This document shows positions 23,318 to 33,745 of a stretch of 64,000 nt of DNA, one piece after another. The notes under the pieces are model-generated. The model had not been told where the DNA came from. It was given only the letters and a program-made list of their open reading frames with translations, and did no database searches. The translations under genes and the position numbers were made by a program. Within the stretch, counting starts at the first letter, position 1, and each line of letters starts with the position of its first letter. The stretch spans positions 24,717,102 through 24,781,101 of the forward strand of contig NW_020312785.1 in assembly GCF_003265705.1 (NCBI RefSeq). The letters run 5' to 3'. The stretch comes from Callorhinus ursinus (lineage: Eukaryota > Chordata > Mammalia > Carnivora > Otariidae).

Positions 23318-23739
23318 AAAAAAAAAAAAAAAATGAAATCTTGCCATTTGCAATGACGTGGATGGAATGAGAGGATATTATGCTAAGTGAAATAAGACAA
23401 TCAGAGGAAGACAATTATCATATGATTTCACTCATATGTGGAATTGAAGAAACAAAACAGAGGAGCACAGGGGAAGGGTGGAAAAAATAAAATAAGACAA
23501 AATCAGAGAGGGAGACAAACTATAAGAGACTCTTAATCATAGGAAACAAAACTGAGGGTGCCTGGAAGGGTGGGGGTGGAGGGATGGGGTAACTGGGTGA
23601 TGGACATTAAGGAAGACACATGATGTAATGAGCACTGGGTGTTATATAAGACTGATGAATCACTGAACTCTACCTCTGAAACTAACAATACTCTATACGT
23701 TAATTAATTGAATTTAAATTTAAAAAAATTTAAAAAAAA
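23318..23739 (+). mobile_element. 5'-truncated carnivore L1 3' end inserted in the ERVL remnant
   Basis: 'tgaaatcttgccatttgcaa', 'tattatgctaagtgaaataa', 'caattatcatatgatttcac', 'gagcactgggtgttatat' and an A-rich tail give the standard L1 3' UTR order. Imperfect 21-nt TSDs at 23297-23317 and 23740-23760 (both containing 'ggcatca') bracket it. It is younger than the retrovirus remnant but old enough for its TSD to have diverged. Confidence 0.93.
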
Positions 23740-24292
23740 AGATTTTCAGAGGCATCAACACAAATGTCTCTATTCCATGTCAGCATCATATATTTTTCCA
23801 ATCAAGGTCCTGAACTTGACATAGAAGACTTGTGTTAGGTAAGAGTTTAATTTCATTTGGAGCTCGGCTAAGCTGATAAGCCTAGTTTTTTTGTTGTTCT
23901 TGTCCTTTTTTGTTTTTGTTTTTGTTTTTTAATTTTTACAGAAATGTGTGCTACTATAGAGTCCCTCTTGCTTTTACCTTTGCTTTCAGGTGATCAATTT
24001 TTCTTGACATTTTGTTATTTTTACAGAGTCCCGTTTGAGTTCAGTAAGTTTAATAACAGCCACCTGATCCCTTTGTACTTATGATCACTATTTCCCCTAT
24101 GTTTCTCAAATATCTTATACATTGCATCAGCTAATTCATTCTTTTCATCCCAGTCTTCCATGTGTGTCAGGAACTCTCTATGTTCCTGATATAACAATGG
24201 GACCAATGATGGCACATTATTGCCAGCCAGACTCCAAGAAATTCAACCCCAGAATCATACTGAGTGTCTGTTTTTCCAAGACCGTCTCAGGT

Positions 24293-24790
24293 TGCATTCC
24301 CTAGGAAGCAGATTCTGATGTGAGGTTTAGCATGCAAGATTTTTATTAAAGTTTCCCTGTGATCAACACTTGAAAAAGGAAGGGGAAGAAGCAGAATTGG
24401 GCAGAAAGAGGAATTAAATTGCACTGAAGGCCCAGTGGTAAACTCAGACAACCACACAGGGAGCTCTGAAGCAAGAATGACCTTTTATAATGTTTCTCCT
24501 TGGGCTTCAAAGACTGGGCCTTTCAAGCCCTGCATTAATGACTTTGGGTATGACTGCCCTGAGAAGGGGCATGGCCTTGGTTAAGGCAGCTCTGGCTCTG
24601 AAGGACTCTCTAAGCAGGCTGACAACACTTCTTGTGGCTGAGGTAACAACTCCATCCATGAGCGGTGACCTGCACAGCATATCACAGTGTCTGCCACATA
24701 GCTGCTCTATACCCACTGCTCATATCCACCCAACCGGGAACACTGACTCAAAATCCTACCCAACTGAAATCTCCCAATGCATGCAGTGAG
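24293..24790 (-). mobile_element. Probable 5' LTR of the ERVL-type remnant, antisense
   Basis: On the minus strand the segment has a TATA-like 'cattataaaagg' (24485-24496), then a polyadenylation-like 'aataaa' near 24346, and ends '...ggaatgca' just before a possible primer-binding start 'acctgagac'. This is the order expected of an LTR reading leftward into the internal region. The right boundary is uncertain and the family is not assigned. Confidence 0.5.
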
Positions 24791-25157
24791 AATTCTTATC
24801 ATTGTAGAAATGTATTTGAGTCAATTCAGAAAGGTCTTGAGTTGGTCTTAGTTTTAAATTGATAAGAGTGTTAGTTTTTCCATTACTAGTTACTTTTAGT
24901 AATTGTTTGAGATGGACTATTTGATTACATACACAGTTCATGGCAATGCATACTTATTTTGGCTTTTTTTTTTTTTTTGGCTTACACTTCTTTGGTACTA
25001 ACCCTTTTGTAATGTGAGACATGGTCGTTTTTTGTTTTCTTTTTTTAAATAAGTGAGGTATGACCAAATGTTTGGGATCACTAATTTTCCAAAGAATTCG
25101 AAGGACCTCAGAGAAAATACATTGAAGAAGAAAAAATTGAAAGGAAAAACTTGCTTA
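24791..25157. other. No feature recognised
   Basis: AT-rich, with a T-run at about 24966-24978. No gene or named repeat. Confidence 0.5.
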
Positions 25158-25172
25158 TTGTTCCTTTATTCT

Positions 25173-25368
25173 TTTTTTTTATTTTAAAAGATTTTATTTA
25201 TTCATTTGAGAGAGAGAGAGTGCGCAAGCAGGGGGAGCAGCAGAGGGAGAGGGAAAAGCAGACTCCCTGCTCAGCAGGGAGCCTGATGCGGAACTCAGTC
25301 CCAGGACCCTGGGATCACGACCTGAGCTGAAGGCAGTTGCTTAACCAGCTAAGCCACCCAGGCACCCC
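25173..25368 (-). mobile_element. SINEC SINE, antisense, with TSD
   Basis: 'aaaagattttatttattcat', 'gactccctgctcagcagg', 'gggatcacgacctgagctg' and 'taagccacccaggc'. The 15-nt TSDs at 25158-25172 and 25369-25383 (ttgttcctttattct / ttgttcttttattct) differ at one base. Confidence 0.96.
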
Positions 25369-25383
25369 TTGTTCTTTTATTCT

Positions 25384-25673
25384 ATACTGTTTTCATGGGA
25401 ATGTTTGTCCACAGTCAAGGTGAAAAAAATACATGGCATTTAAACCTTAGTCAGGGTCAAGGAGAGAAGCTAGCTTTTTTTTTTTTTTTTTTACTTTAAA
25501 AGGACCGAAATTTGTTATCTAAATATAAAGTAATATAAAGTATTCAGTATAATTTTTTTCTGTTGTACAGGATGCACTCACTACAACCTTTCCAAAGATG
25601 AGAAAAGTGTCAGATTTTGCCACAAAATACACCTCTGTAGATGTTTTTTAAGACCAGAACTCTAAGTTCTGGA
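25384..25673. other. No feature recognised
   Basis: AT-rich, with a T-run near 25475-25491. It leads up to the assembly gap. Confidence 0.5.
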
Positions 25674-25773
25674 NNNNNNNNNNNNNNNNNNNNNNNNNNN
25701 NNNNNNNNNNNNNNNNNNNNNNNNNNNNNNNNNNNNNNNNNNNNNNNNNNNNNNNNNNNNNNNNNNNNNNNNN
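25674..25773. other. Assembly gap, exactly 100 N
   Basis: A run of 100 unknown bases, a conventional placeholder size, so the true length is unknown. It falls where the T-rich tail and body of the adjoining antisense SINE should be. Confidence 0.99.
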
Positions 25774-25870
25774 AGCAGAGAGCCCGACTCGGGACTCTGA
25801 TCCCAGGACCCCAAGATCATGACCCGAACCGAAAGCAGTCACTCAGCCAACTGAACTACCCAGCTGCCCC
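25774..25870 (-). mobile_element. SINEC SINE, antisense, left part hidden by the gap
   Basis: 'agcagagagcccgactcggg', 'aagatcatgacccgaacc' and 'actgaactacccagc' show the head half of an antisense SINEC. The tail half is missing in the N run. Frames crossing this gap are artefacts. Confidence 0.9.
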
Positions 25871-26246
25871 AAGAATGACATATTTTATCCTTGTTTGTAT
25901 CTTTCTTTTGATACACTGAGCAACTATTTATTAAATATAACATATCAGATGCAGTGCTAGTTTTGGAAAAAGGTTCCCAAATGACTTGGATATATTCAGA
26001 GAGCTTAAAGTTTAAATGCTAGCTTGAACATGATTAAGTTTGTAGTGTAATTCTTTAGTACTAGTCTAATTCTTTTAGTAATAAAGCCAGAGTGAATTCA
26101 AATTATAATACCTTCTCCATGATGCCAAGTATATGGGTAAAGCTTTGACTGGTGGCCAGATGGCTATATTTTATAATAATATTTTCTGTAATTAATGGTA
26201 TTTTAAATAATGATGTTCAGATAGTATGAAATATCACATGAGTGTT
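25871..26246. other. No feature recognised
   Basis: AT-rich unique-looking sequence. Confidence 0.5.
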
Positions 26247-26259
26247 AAGAAAGTGTTTC

Positions 26260-26444
26260 GGGCCACCTGGGTGGCTCAGTTGTTAAGCGTCTGCCTTCGG
26301 CTCAGGTCATGATCCCAGGGTCCTGGGATTGAGCCCCGCGGCGGGCTCCCTGCTCAGCGGGAAGCCTGCTTCTCCCTCTCCCACTCCCCCTGCTTGTGTT
26401 CCCTCTCTCTCTGTCAAATAAATAAAATAATATCTTAAAAAAAA
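26260..26444 (+). mobile_element. SINEC SINE, sense, young-type
   Basis: 'gggtggctcagttgttaag', 'cttcggctcaggtcatgatc', 'cccactccccctgcttgtg' and 'caaataaataaaa'. The TSD aagaaagtgttt lies at 26247-26258 and 26445-26456. The body matches the lower-divergence subfamily also seen at 38387 and 54702. Confidence 0.97.
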
Positions 26445-26501
26445 AAGAAAGTGTTTTTTCAATCTGTCAATATTCTGAAGTAAATTTATTTACTCAAACG
26501 A

Positions 26502-27285
26502 TGTACTAGTTTCCTGGGTTTGCAATATAATAAAGTGTCCTAAACTGCATGATTCAAAGGAACTGATATCTGTTCCAAGCCTCTCTCCTTGCTTCTGGTT
26601 GTTTACTGGCATCTTTGGCATTCCTTGACTTGTAGATGTGTCTCTCCAGTCTCCGCCTCCACTTACACACATCATTTTCCCTGTGTCTCTTCACATAGTC
26701 TTCTCTCTGGACAGGTCTATCTCTGTGTCCAAATTCCCTTCCTCCACCCCACTCCCACTTTTATTTGAACACAGTTGACACACAATGTTACATTCATTGC
26801 AGGTGTACAACTTAGTGATTTGACAAGTTTACATGTTACACTATGTTCACCACAAGTGTAGCTACCATCTGCCCCATTAGATCTCTATTACAGTATCATT
26901 GAATGTATTCTTTATGCTCTGTTTTTGATTTTGGTGATTTACTCCTTCCATACCTGGAGGCCTGTATCTCTCACTCCCCTTCACCCATTTTGCCCAACTG
27001 CCCACCCCTCTCCCCTCTGGCAACCATCAGTTTGTTCTCTGTCCTTATAGTTCTGATTCTGCTTTTGTTTGTTCATTTTTTTAAATTTCCCCTTTTTGTA
27101 AGGACACCTGTCATATTGGCTTAGGGACCACCCTAATGATTTTATTTTAACTTGATTAAATAGGGTCTTTACAAAGACACTGAAGTCACATATAGCTCCA
27201 CATAATAAGGTTACATTCTGCGGTACTGTAGATTAGAACTTCAATGTATCTTTTTTGAAGGATATGATTCAACCCCTAATGGACA
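26502..27285 (-). mobile_element. MaLR-like LTR, antisense, split by an L1
   Basis: The left part (26502-26740) reads 'tgtactagtttcctgggttt', 'gcttctggttgtttactggc' and 'ctttggcattccttgacttg'. The right part (27083-27285) reads 'gtaaggacacctgtcatatt', 'accaccctaatgattttatt' and 'gattcaacccc'. Together they follow one antisense LTR consensus. The 26741-27082 insert interrupts it. Confidence 0.75.
26741..27082 (-). mobile_element. L1 3' UTR fragment, antisense, inside the LTR
   Basis: 'cacagttgacacacaatgtt', 'caggtgtacaacttagtgat', 'ccccttcacccattttgccc' and 'ctctggcaaccatcagtttg' are the antisense 3' end of a mammalian L1. Flanking 'aaattccctt' (26731-26740) and 'aaatttcccctt' (27083-27094) are compatible with a decayed TSD and mark it as an insertion into the LTR. 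Confidence 0.85.
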
Positions 27286-28164
27286 AATAATGATTATTCG
27301 TATATTTGCTGCTTCAAATTTCAAATAAAAAAATAGATAAAATTATCCACTTTACTGAGAAGTCATATTTCTATGGCATTTTTAACCTCACTGCAAATTA
27401 TAAGTTATATAGATTAAAAAAAAAAACAAATGCTTTTTCAATTCTTTTAAAAGTTTCCTATCTTGTGTAACTAATGTCTTTTTGTACCTTTGATTTTTCT
27501 GGTTATGCACTAATACACAAATAAATTTAAAGCCTATGTGTTTTATATCTGTCCCAGTCTACTATATTAATTTTAAAGAGCTTAACACCCCCAATAACTT
27601 TGAATCTAAAAAGAAAAAGGATACATATCTAGTTATAATCAATATTTTTTCTTAATTCCCTTTTAATGTTCTATTCTACCAGACCCTCCTTTTCATCTTC
27701 TCTAATATCTATTAGCATACATTTTGTAGGATATGCTTTTTTTTTATTAAATATGAGGTTTTATAAGGTAATGGTGCATAGCTTTGGCTACTCTTTAAAA
27801 TAACTTGGGGAAAAAGAAATATTGAGAAATTTGGACAAAATTTTCTTCTTAAATGGATAATTAGACCATTATAAGGAAGTAAATAGCTGTAAGTGGGTTG
27901 TACTGTTAGTTTTATGTGTCTTTTTAAAAATTTTCCAGACAGCTTGTGATACTTTGACATTCAAGTTACTTTAGAATGATTTAATCATTCAATAGGCTTA
28001 AGACATCCAGAAGGAAAATCAATGCAGTTATATCATTCCAGGAAAAAAAAAAAAACCAAACCTTTAAAAAAAATGCATAATGTATCATAAGAAGAAATAT
28101 AGCTTTTATATGAATTATTCAAATAAATTTCTTCTGATAAAAATAGATATTATGGATAGACTCT
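27286..28164. other. AT-rich stretch, no feature recognised
   Basis: No gene or nameable repeat. The 82-codon minus frame at 27712-27960 is Lys/Ile/Leu-rich with no domain. Confidence 0.5.
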
Positions 28165-28880
28165 TATTTAGCATATTGAATTCTCTTTGTTCTACTTTAG
28201 GAATGTCACCAAGTCTTTTGGATTTTTGACTCTTCTCAGTCCAGTATCCTTTACCATTTTCTACCCTATCAGTTCAAAATGGAATCATCTCTTATCAGAA
28301 CTACTTCCATATTTCCCTAAATAGGATAACCACAAACACTCTGACCCATATTTAAACAGTTTTTCTCATTGAAACCAGATTGATTACTTTAAAATACAAA
28401 TCTAATAGCATCACTCATCTGCTTAAACATTGTGATTTTTTTTTCCTGAAAATAAAAATGGCTCCATAATATTGGGCATCCATGTCCATAATCCAGTCTA
28501 AGGTTAAGCAAAACATAGGAGCTTTTGCAGCATTTTTTTTGTTTTTTAGAAAATTTTATTTATTTATTTGAGAGAGAGTAAGCATGAGTGAGGAGCAGGA
28601 GTAGAAACAGAGGGAGAGAGAGAAGCAAACTCCTTGCTAATCAAGGAGCCCAACTCGGGCTTGGATCTGGGGACCCCAGAATCATGACCTGAGCTGAAGA
28701 CAAAAGCTTAACTTACTGAGCCACCCAGGCACCCGTGCAGTACCTTTTTGATATTTCCTCTCTCCAGATTGAAGCTGTAGGAGTGTCTTTGTTTTCATGC
28801 CCCAACGACTTTCATTATTCTCCAACTTACTGATCCTCCACTATACATTGCTTGATACTATCTTTCAACTCTTTGGTCCA
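28165..28880 (+). mobile_element. L2 LINE fragment interrupted by a SINE
   Basis: 'gattgattactttaaaatac', 'tcactcatctgcttaaacat' and 'aaaatggctccataatattg' follow the L2 3' half (recalled as 'gatcatgtcactccctgctt' then 'caatggctccccattgcc'). It continues after the SINE with lower similarity. Diverged and non-coding. Confidence 0.7.
28541..28735 (-). mobile_element. SINEC SINE, antisense, inside L2
   Basis: 'aaattttatttatttatttg', 'gaatcatgacctgagctg' and 'ctgagccacccaggc'. Flanking 'tgcagcattttttt' and 'tgcagtaccttttt' form an imperfect TSD. Older subfamily with a purine-rich body. Confidence 0.94.
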
Positions 28881-28890
28881 GAATCAGATG

Positions 28891-28891
28891 A

Positions 28892-28926
<35 letters not shown>

Positions 28927-28930
28927 TAAT
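28891..28930. repeat. (AAT)n microsatellite
   Basis: About 13 AAT units with one C interruption near 28924. Confidence 0.97.
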
Positions 28931-28931
28931 A

Positions 28932-29324
28932 TTGTGATTCTTGCATATTGCTATATTTTCAAAAATGTCCCAAAGGCACTGACATTACTTAGGCCAACAT
29001 GGCAAATCAAATTTTTTTTGTGGAATCACACATTCTGGAGCATTTTAGTGATGGAGATTTGTTGGGTTCATGGGATTTTGTTTGTAAACATAAATACTTG
29101 CCATGTATACAATCACCTAATGCCATATTAAATTTCTTACCTTGAAATAAGTACAGACAACGTTCGAAAAATATTTCTTGATATGATGACACAATGAATA
29201 ACAGAAAAAGATTATGGACGAAAATTCTTGTAGAAAATTCAAATACTCAATGTTAAGGAGCATCTTAAAAGTAAATATTGAAAAGAATTGCATTATAGGA
29301 ATAGGTGTCCAATAATAAAATAAA
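28932..29324. other. No feature recognised
   Basis: AT-rich. Opposing 60-65 codon frames at 28934-29192 overlap antisense to each other and show no family. Confidence 0.5.
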
Positions 29325-29595
29325 CGTCATGGGGGGGTGAAAGGTATAGCATTGTGACTATAGTTAATAATATTGCAAATATAGTGTATATATTGCATCT
29401 TTGAAAGTTACTAAGAGACTAGATCTTAAAAATTCCTACCATAAGAAAATAATTTTCATATATAAGTATGGTGATGGATGTTAACTAGGCTCATTTTGGT
29501 GATCATTTTGCAATATATAAGCTTATTGAATCATTATGTTGTACACCCAAAACTAATATAATGTTACATGTTAATTATCTTAATAAAAAAATAAC
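29325..29595 (+). mobile_element. Old L1 3' UTR end
   Basis: 'ggtgatggatgttaactagg', 'tggtgatcattttgcaatat', 'tgaatcattatgttgtacac' and 'aaaactaatataatg', then an A-tail, are the 3' end of older L1s shared across placental mammals. Severely 5'-truncated, starting near a G-run. Confidence 0.9.
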
Positions 29596-29891
29596 TCCAC
29601 AGGAAATTAAATCAGATTTTATTTTCTTATTTGTATAATTAATACCTTATTTTTATTTTATGACATTTTTATTTTTAATTTTAACCTTTAAAAATTTTAT
29701 TGAGTCTGTTCAACCAAATAGTCTCAAGTTCATTTAAAATTAGATGATCTTATTCCAGAATTAATGCACATAAATCAATTTAAAAGTATACAATCAGAAT
29801 AAACCAAATATTTATAAAAAATTCAGGGCCATGATTTCATACTCAGAGAACCAGCATAACCGTAAGTCAATCTGACATCTAGGTTTTTTAT
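29596..29891. other. No feature recognised
   Basis: AT-rich spacer between the L1 end and a SINE. Confidence 0.5.
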
Positions 29892-30110
29892 TTTTTATTT
29901 TTAAAGGTGTATTTATTTATTTTTAGAGAGAGGGAGAGAGGAAGGAGAGAGAGCTCACGTGCACAGGGGGAAGGGCAGAGGGAGAGGGAGACAAGCAGAC
30001 TCCCCACTGAACTGGGAGCCTGATGCAAGGCCCATCCCGGGACCCTGAGATCATGACCTGAACCAAAATCAAGAGTCAGATCTTAACTGACTGAGCCACC
30101 CAGGAACCCC
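29892..30110 (-). mobile_element. SINEC SINE, antisense
   Basis: 'gtgtatttatttatttttag', 'ctgagatcatgacctg' and 'ctgagccacccagg'. Imperfect TSD around 'acatctagg' (29875-29883) and 'acgtctagt'. Older subfamily. Confidence 0.94.
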
Positions 30111-30124
30111 TAACGTCTAGTTTT

Positions 30125-30548
30125 AATATATTTCAAAATATCCTTCTTAAAAGGCATTAAATGAATGCTTTCCAGTTTGTAACCAAGTAAGAAACAAAAT
30201 TTCTCAGAAGCATGAAAAAAGATTTTTTGTAAAATCCCTCAATGCTGTACACAACATTCATTTTTATTTTATGTTTTTAATAAACTGAAGAGTGGACATA
30301 CCTCAAAGCATGTAACTAAGACACAAAGAATCCCTTTTAGTCACTTACCTCAAAGAAACAAATGAGGAGTTTGGACAGAACATAAATATCTGTTGAGAGT
30401 TGAGAATTATGGAATATTGTGGCTTATGTAAGGCTGAGTAGTTGGTACATGGGAAATATGGGATTGATTTGCTGAAAGGCTAAGGCTGGAGGCTAAATAA
30501 AGAGATTTGTATACTAAACCAAGGAGTACATTATTTAATTCTCCAGGA
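30125..30548. other. No feature recognised
   Basis: Unique-looking AT-rich sequence. Confidence 0.5.
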
Positions 30549-30736
30549 CAATGGTACTCAAACTGTGTTCTATGTAACAATAAGTAAAGAAATTATTATG
30601 AAACATACGTTCTCAGATCCTGACTCTTCCACTAGAAATTCTTATTTAGTAAGTCTCAGATAAGGGCGAGGAATACTTTGTTTTAACAAGCATTCAAAGT
30701 GATTTTGATGATAAAGTTTTCTTTGAGAAACACTAT
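30549..30736. mobile_element. MER5-like hAT (Charlie) non-autonomous DNA transposon
   Basis: Left end 'caatggtactcaaactg' and right end 'ctttgagaaacacta' are diverged copies of the inverted termini known from MER5-type elements (CAGTGGTTCTCAAA and its complement). The interior 'cagatcctgactcttcc' and 'agattctt'-like blocks fit. About 190 bp, the family's usual size. Confidence 0.75.
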
Positions 30737-32099
30737 TCCAGGCCATGAGGAGCAGAGGTATTTTAAAAATTGGGGGATGAAAACTGATTGATCTACTGCC
30801 ATTTCACATTGGAGAATATAAATGATGTCTTCGCATAGGCATGTTCTATGTTAATTTTTACTAAAAAAAATCATTTGCTTCCAAATATAGAAGTAATTCT
30901 ACATAGAGTACACAGCTGAGAAAATATACAGAATCTATGACCATGTATACAAATAAATATGCATTATCTAAGTGATAGATGACATGCTAGTGACATTGAA
31001 TATTATAAACACTTTGTGTTATTGGTATTGAATGTCAAGGTCTCTTTAAAATATATGTCTTTAATAGGGTGCTGTTTTACATTATATGCTCTGTCAAAAA
31101 CATTTACATTTATAATTGGTATATAAAAGTTCATGAAACCTGAAATATTCATAAGGTAAGGAAAAAGTTTTATGAAGAATAAGAAATTGATGGATGCTTC
31201 TGTAAAGATGAACTGTCTGCATTAAAAAGTGACAAGTTTTATAACTGGTGATCTCTTACTAGCTATAAAGCAGTGAGCAATATATAAAATTTTGATGATA
31301 AAAAAATCATCATACTTTATTGCATTTTAGAAGTTATAATGCTCATTATTATTTTTATTCATATATTTTTCTGTGTATTTTTATTCTAATATAAAAGTAA
31401 TTGTGTATACTTAAAATATGTATTAAATTATTAACCTTGAAATTTTCTCCTTTTAACAGAAAGTAAATCTCAGAACATGGATTCCTATCAGTTTCACTTA
31501 ACATTTATTATAGTCATTGCATTTCCTAATATAAAATGTATGAGATTTCAAAAATCTACCCAGGGCATAAATTTCTGTAATGCTTTATTTTGGTGGTGAG
31601 TTGTTAATTTGATGGAAATTTATACTACATTCAATGTTTTTCTTCATTGTATTTCCAAATTATTTTCAAATATCAATTGATGTTCTATAAAAGATTTGCA
31701 TATATTTTTAGATATTCTATTTTTAATTCCAGATTTAAAGTTTCCCCTGGTAAATGCATGCTCCTATTTTCATATGTTGAAGACCATATTTCGTTCTTAG
31801 TAATAATTGATTATTCAAAGTTGATTGGGGTACTATACCCATTGAATTATTGGCCTTTACTCTTTTATTAAGAAAATAGGTCTATAATAGAATAAAACAA
31901 AATTGTTTCACAGAAGATGCATTTTTGTTTTTTATTTTTAAGTTTGTAGCCAAGGCAATATTTTGAAATGAGTGTTAGATCTAGACTCGTGAGAGACAAA
32001 ATATTTGAGTGAGAGCCCAAAAATTTGGTTTTAATATCAAAAGCTAGATCCTGGGTGAACCAAAGTATATAGAATTTTTACAATGTACCAATAAGATGG
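30737..32099. other. AT-rich stretch, no feature recognised
   Basis: About 1.4 kb of AT-rich DNA. The 74-codon plus frame at 31647-31871 is Phe/Tyr-rich with no domain, as expected of AT-rich chance frames. Confidence 0.5.
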
Positions 32100-32620
32100 A
32101 TGTATAAAGAGTTTAAGCAGAGTTTTCCTTCCCCAAACGATAAGAGACAAAACCAAAAGGAAGAATGGAGTTCTTAATGGGAACATTTCTAAAACTTAAA
32201 CAAAACCAGCCCTAAATAAACACGGCAATGGCGAAGTCAGAGAGAATACCCACAAGTAGAAACTCCAGAGTAGATAAAACCATTGTTCGACTTCTCAGGG
32301 TGGAAGAGCACACCTCATAGAAAACCTCGCTTCAGGATGGCACTTGAATAGGGGTGACAACAGCTAAGCGTTCCTGAAACCAGTCGAAAGTGTGAAAGGT
32401 CAAAAAAGCAGATCAAAGGGGACCCTAGGGCTCTTATCAGGGAGTACTTAGCACATGTTTTCTTCTTGATAACTGAAAGACACTTTCGGTCCAAGGATAT
32501 AATAGTGAACATCAGTGAGAAGTGAGATGAGAAAGTATACCTCACTGGAAGGCCAGTGATGTCTCCTAATGTATGAAAGCACACATATTTCTCATTTAAA
32601 TCGCTATGAGTGTGGAGAAT
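32100..32620. other. Less AT-rich, CpG-retaining segment, unclassified
   Basis: Holds several CpGs ('cacggcaatggcgaag', 'ttgttcgacttc', 'aacctcgcttc', 'taagcgttcc', 'cagtcgaaag', 'tttcggtcc', 'aatcgctat') within a CpG-poor area. An 89-codon minus frame (32315-32584) has no family I recognise. It could be a younger insertion or a constrained segment. Confidence 0.35.
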
Positions 32621-33024
32621 ACAATCTTATTAGAATCCCTAAGTATAAATATTTGTACTTCTGAGGCTACAAAAAATTCTTCAAAAAATTGCCTCTACAC
32701 AGACCTTAAAAGTAGGTATAGTATCACTGAAAATGCAAGTTATCTAAATTGTTTATCCTGTTAGCAGCTTGATTCCCACTGTTTCATGTTTATATATATA
32801 TATGTTAGAATTTAGTAGTGTTTTTTCATACCTGGTTGGAATGTTTTCAGAAGAGATTTAACAGACTTATTTATGAATTGTTGCTCTCTTAAATGAATAT
32901 TATTCATATCAACTATATTAAGTCTGTAGACTCATTATACATGTTTTATTATATTTTAACATACAAAAGAAAAATCTATAATTCTGGCCATATCCTTAGG
33001 GCTCAGTATAAACAAGTACATTAT
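32621..33024. other. No feature recognised
   Basis: AT-rich, with a short TA run near 32791-32804. Confidence 0.5.
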
Positions 33025-33040
33025 ATAAAGTGACATAGTT

Positions 33041-33222
33041 GGGCGCCTGGGTGGCTCAGATGGTTAAGCGTCTGCCTTCGGCTCGGGTCATGATCCCAGG
33101 GTTCTGAGATCAAGTTCCGCATCGGGCTCCCTGCTCAGCAGGAAGCCTGCTTCTCCCTCTGCCTCTCTCTTTCTCTCTCTCTGTCTCTCATGAATAAATA
33201 AATTAAAAAAATCTTAAAAAAA
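33041..33222 (+). mobile_element. SINEC SINE, sense, young, perfect 16-nt TSD
   Basis: 'gggcgcctgggtggctcag', 'gtctgccttcggctcggg', 'gcatcgggctccctgctcag' and 'gaataaataaatt' with an A-tail. The TSD ataaagtgacatagtt is perfect at 33025-33040 and 33223-33238. The intact head and retained CpGs suggest a young insertion. Confidence 0.98.
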
Positions 33223-33274
33223 ATAAAGTGACATAGTTAACACGTTGCTTTAACCCAGTACTCCAATTTTTTAA

Positions 33275-33745
33275 TGTGTATATAATATTATGTCTTTCTC
33301 TTCCTTAAACCTCTCCCATGGTTTCCAATTGTGATTAGAATATAAATAAAACCCTTTCAGGAGGTCTGCATGCAATTATATCATCCAGTCCTGGTCTGGC
33401 TTTTGACTGTAATTCATGCCATCCTTCTCCCTGCTCACGGGCTCCAGCCAGCTTGAACTTTTTATTTTGTGAGGATAATATCAAGCCTTTTCCAACATCA
33501 ATGACTTGGCAGTTGCTGTTTACTCTCTCTTAGATCTACAAATGTTTGATTCTTTCTTGTAATTAAGGTCTCATCTGACTTACTATCTCAGGAAAGAGGA
33601 ATTTTCCTGAATATATTACAGGAAACAGTCTCCTCACCTAAGTTCTACATGTACCTCATGTACATACCCACACCACAGCTTAAAGCTTTACTGTTTTCAG
33701 TCTTTTCACTATCTGGTTGAACCTTTTATCTGACTGTTTGATCTG
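33275..33745 (+). mobile_element. L2 LINE fragment
   Basis: 'cttaaacctctcccatggtt', 'catgcaattatatcatccag' and 'ctcacgggctccagccag' follow the L2 consensus order ('caatggctccccattgc', 'gatctggcccctgcc', 'cactccagccacactgg'). Diverged; non-coding. Confidence 0.65.

Larger units (their letters stand above)
21280..24292 (-). mobile_element. ERVL-type endogenous retrovirus internal region, antisense, decayed
   Basis: Read on the minus strand, the part near 21,800 encodes a short stretch resembling a retroviral integrase core ('LIHQHGIP' followed by a degraded G-T motif), as recalled for class III (ERVL) pol. Further right in plus coordinates, 22,140-22,260 also resembles antisense ERVL/MaLR internal sequence. 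The 64-codon minus frame at 24021-24215 lies where leader/gag sequence is expected. Stops and frameshifts break all frames. A carnivore L1 splits the copy at 23318-23739. I see no left-hand 3' LTR near 21,280. Boundaries are approximate. Confidence 0.55.

Noticed and set aside
25641..25919. 92-codon plus ORF and 64-codon minus ORF
   Set aside because: Both read through the 100-N gap as unknown residues and end in SINE sequence.
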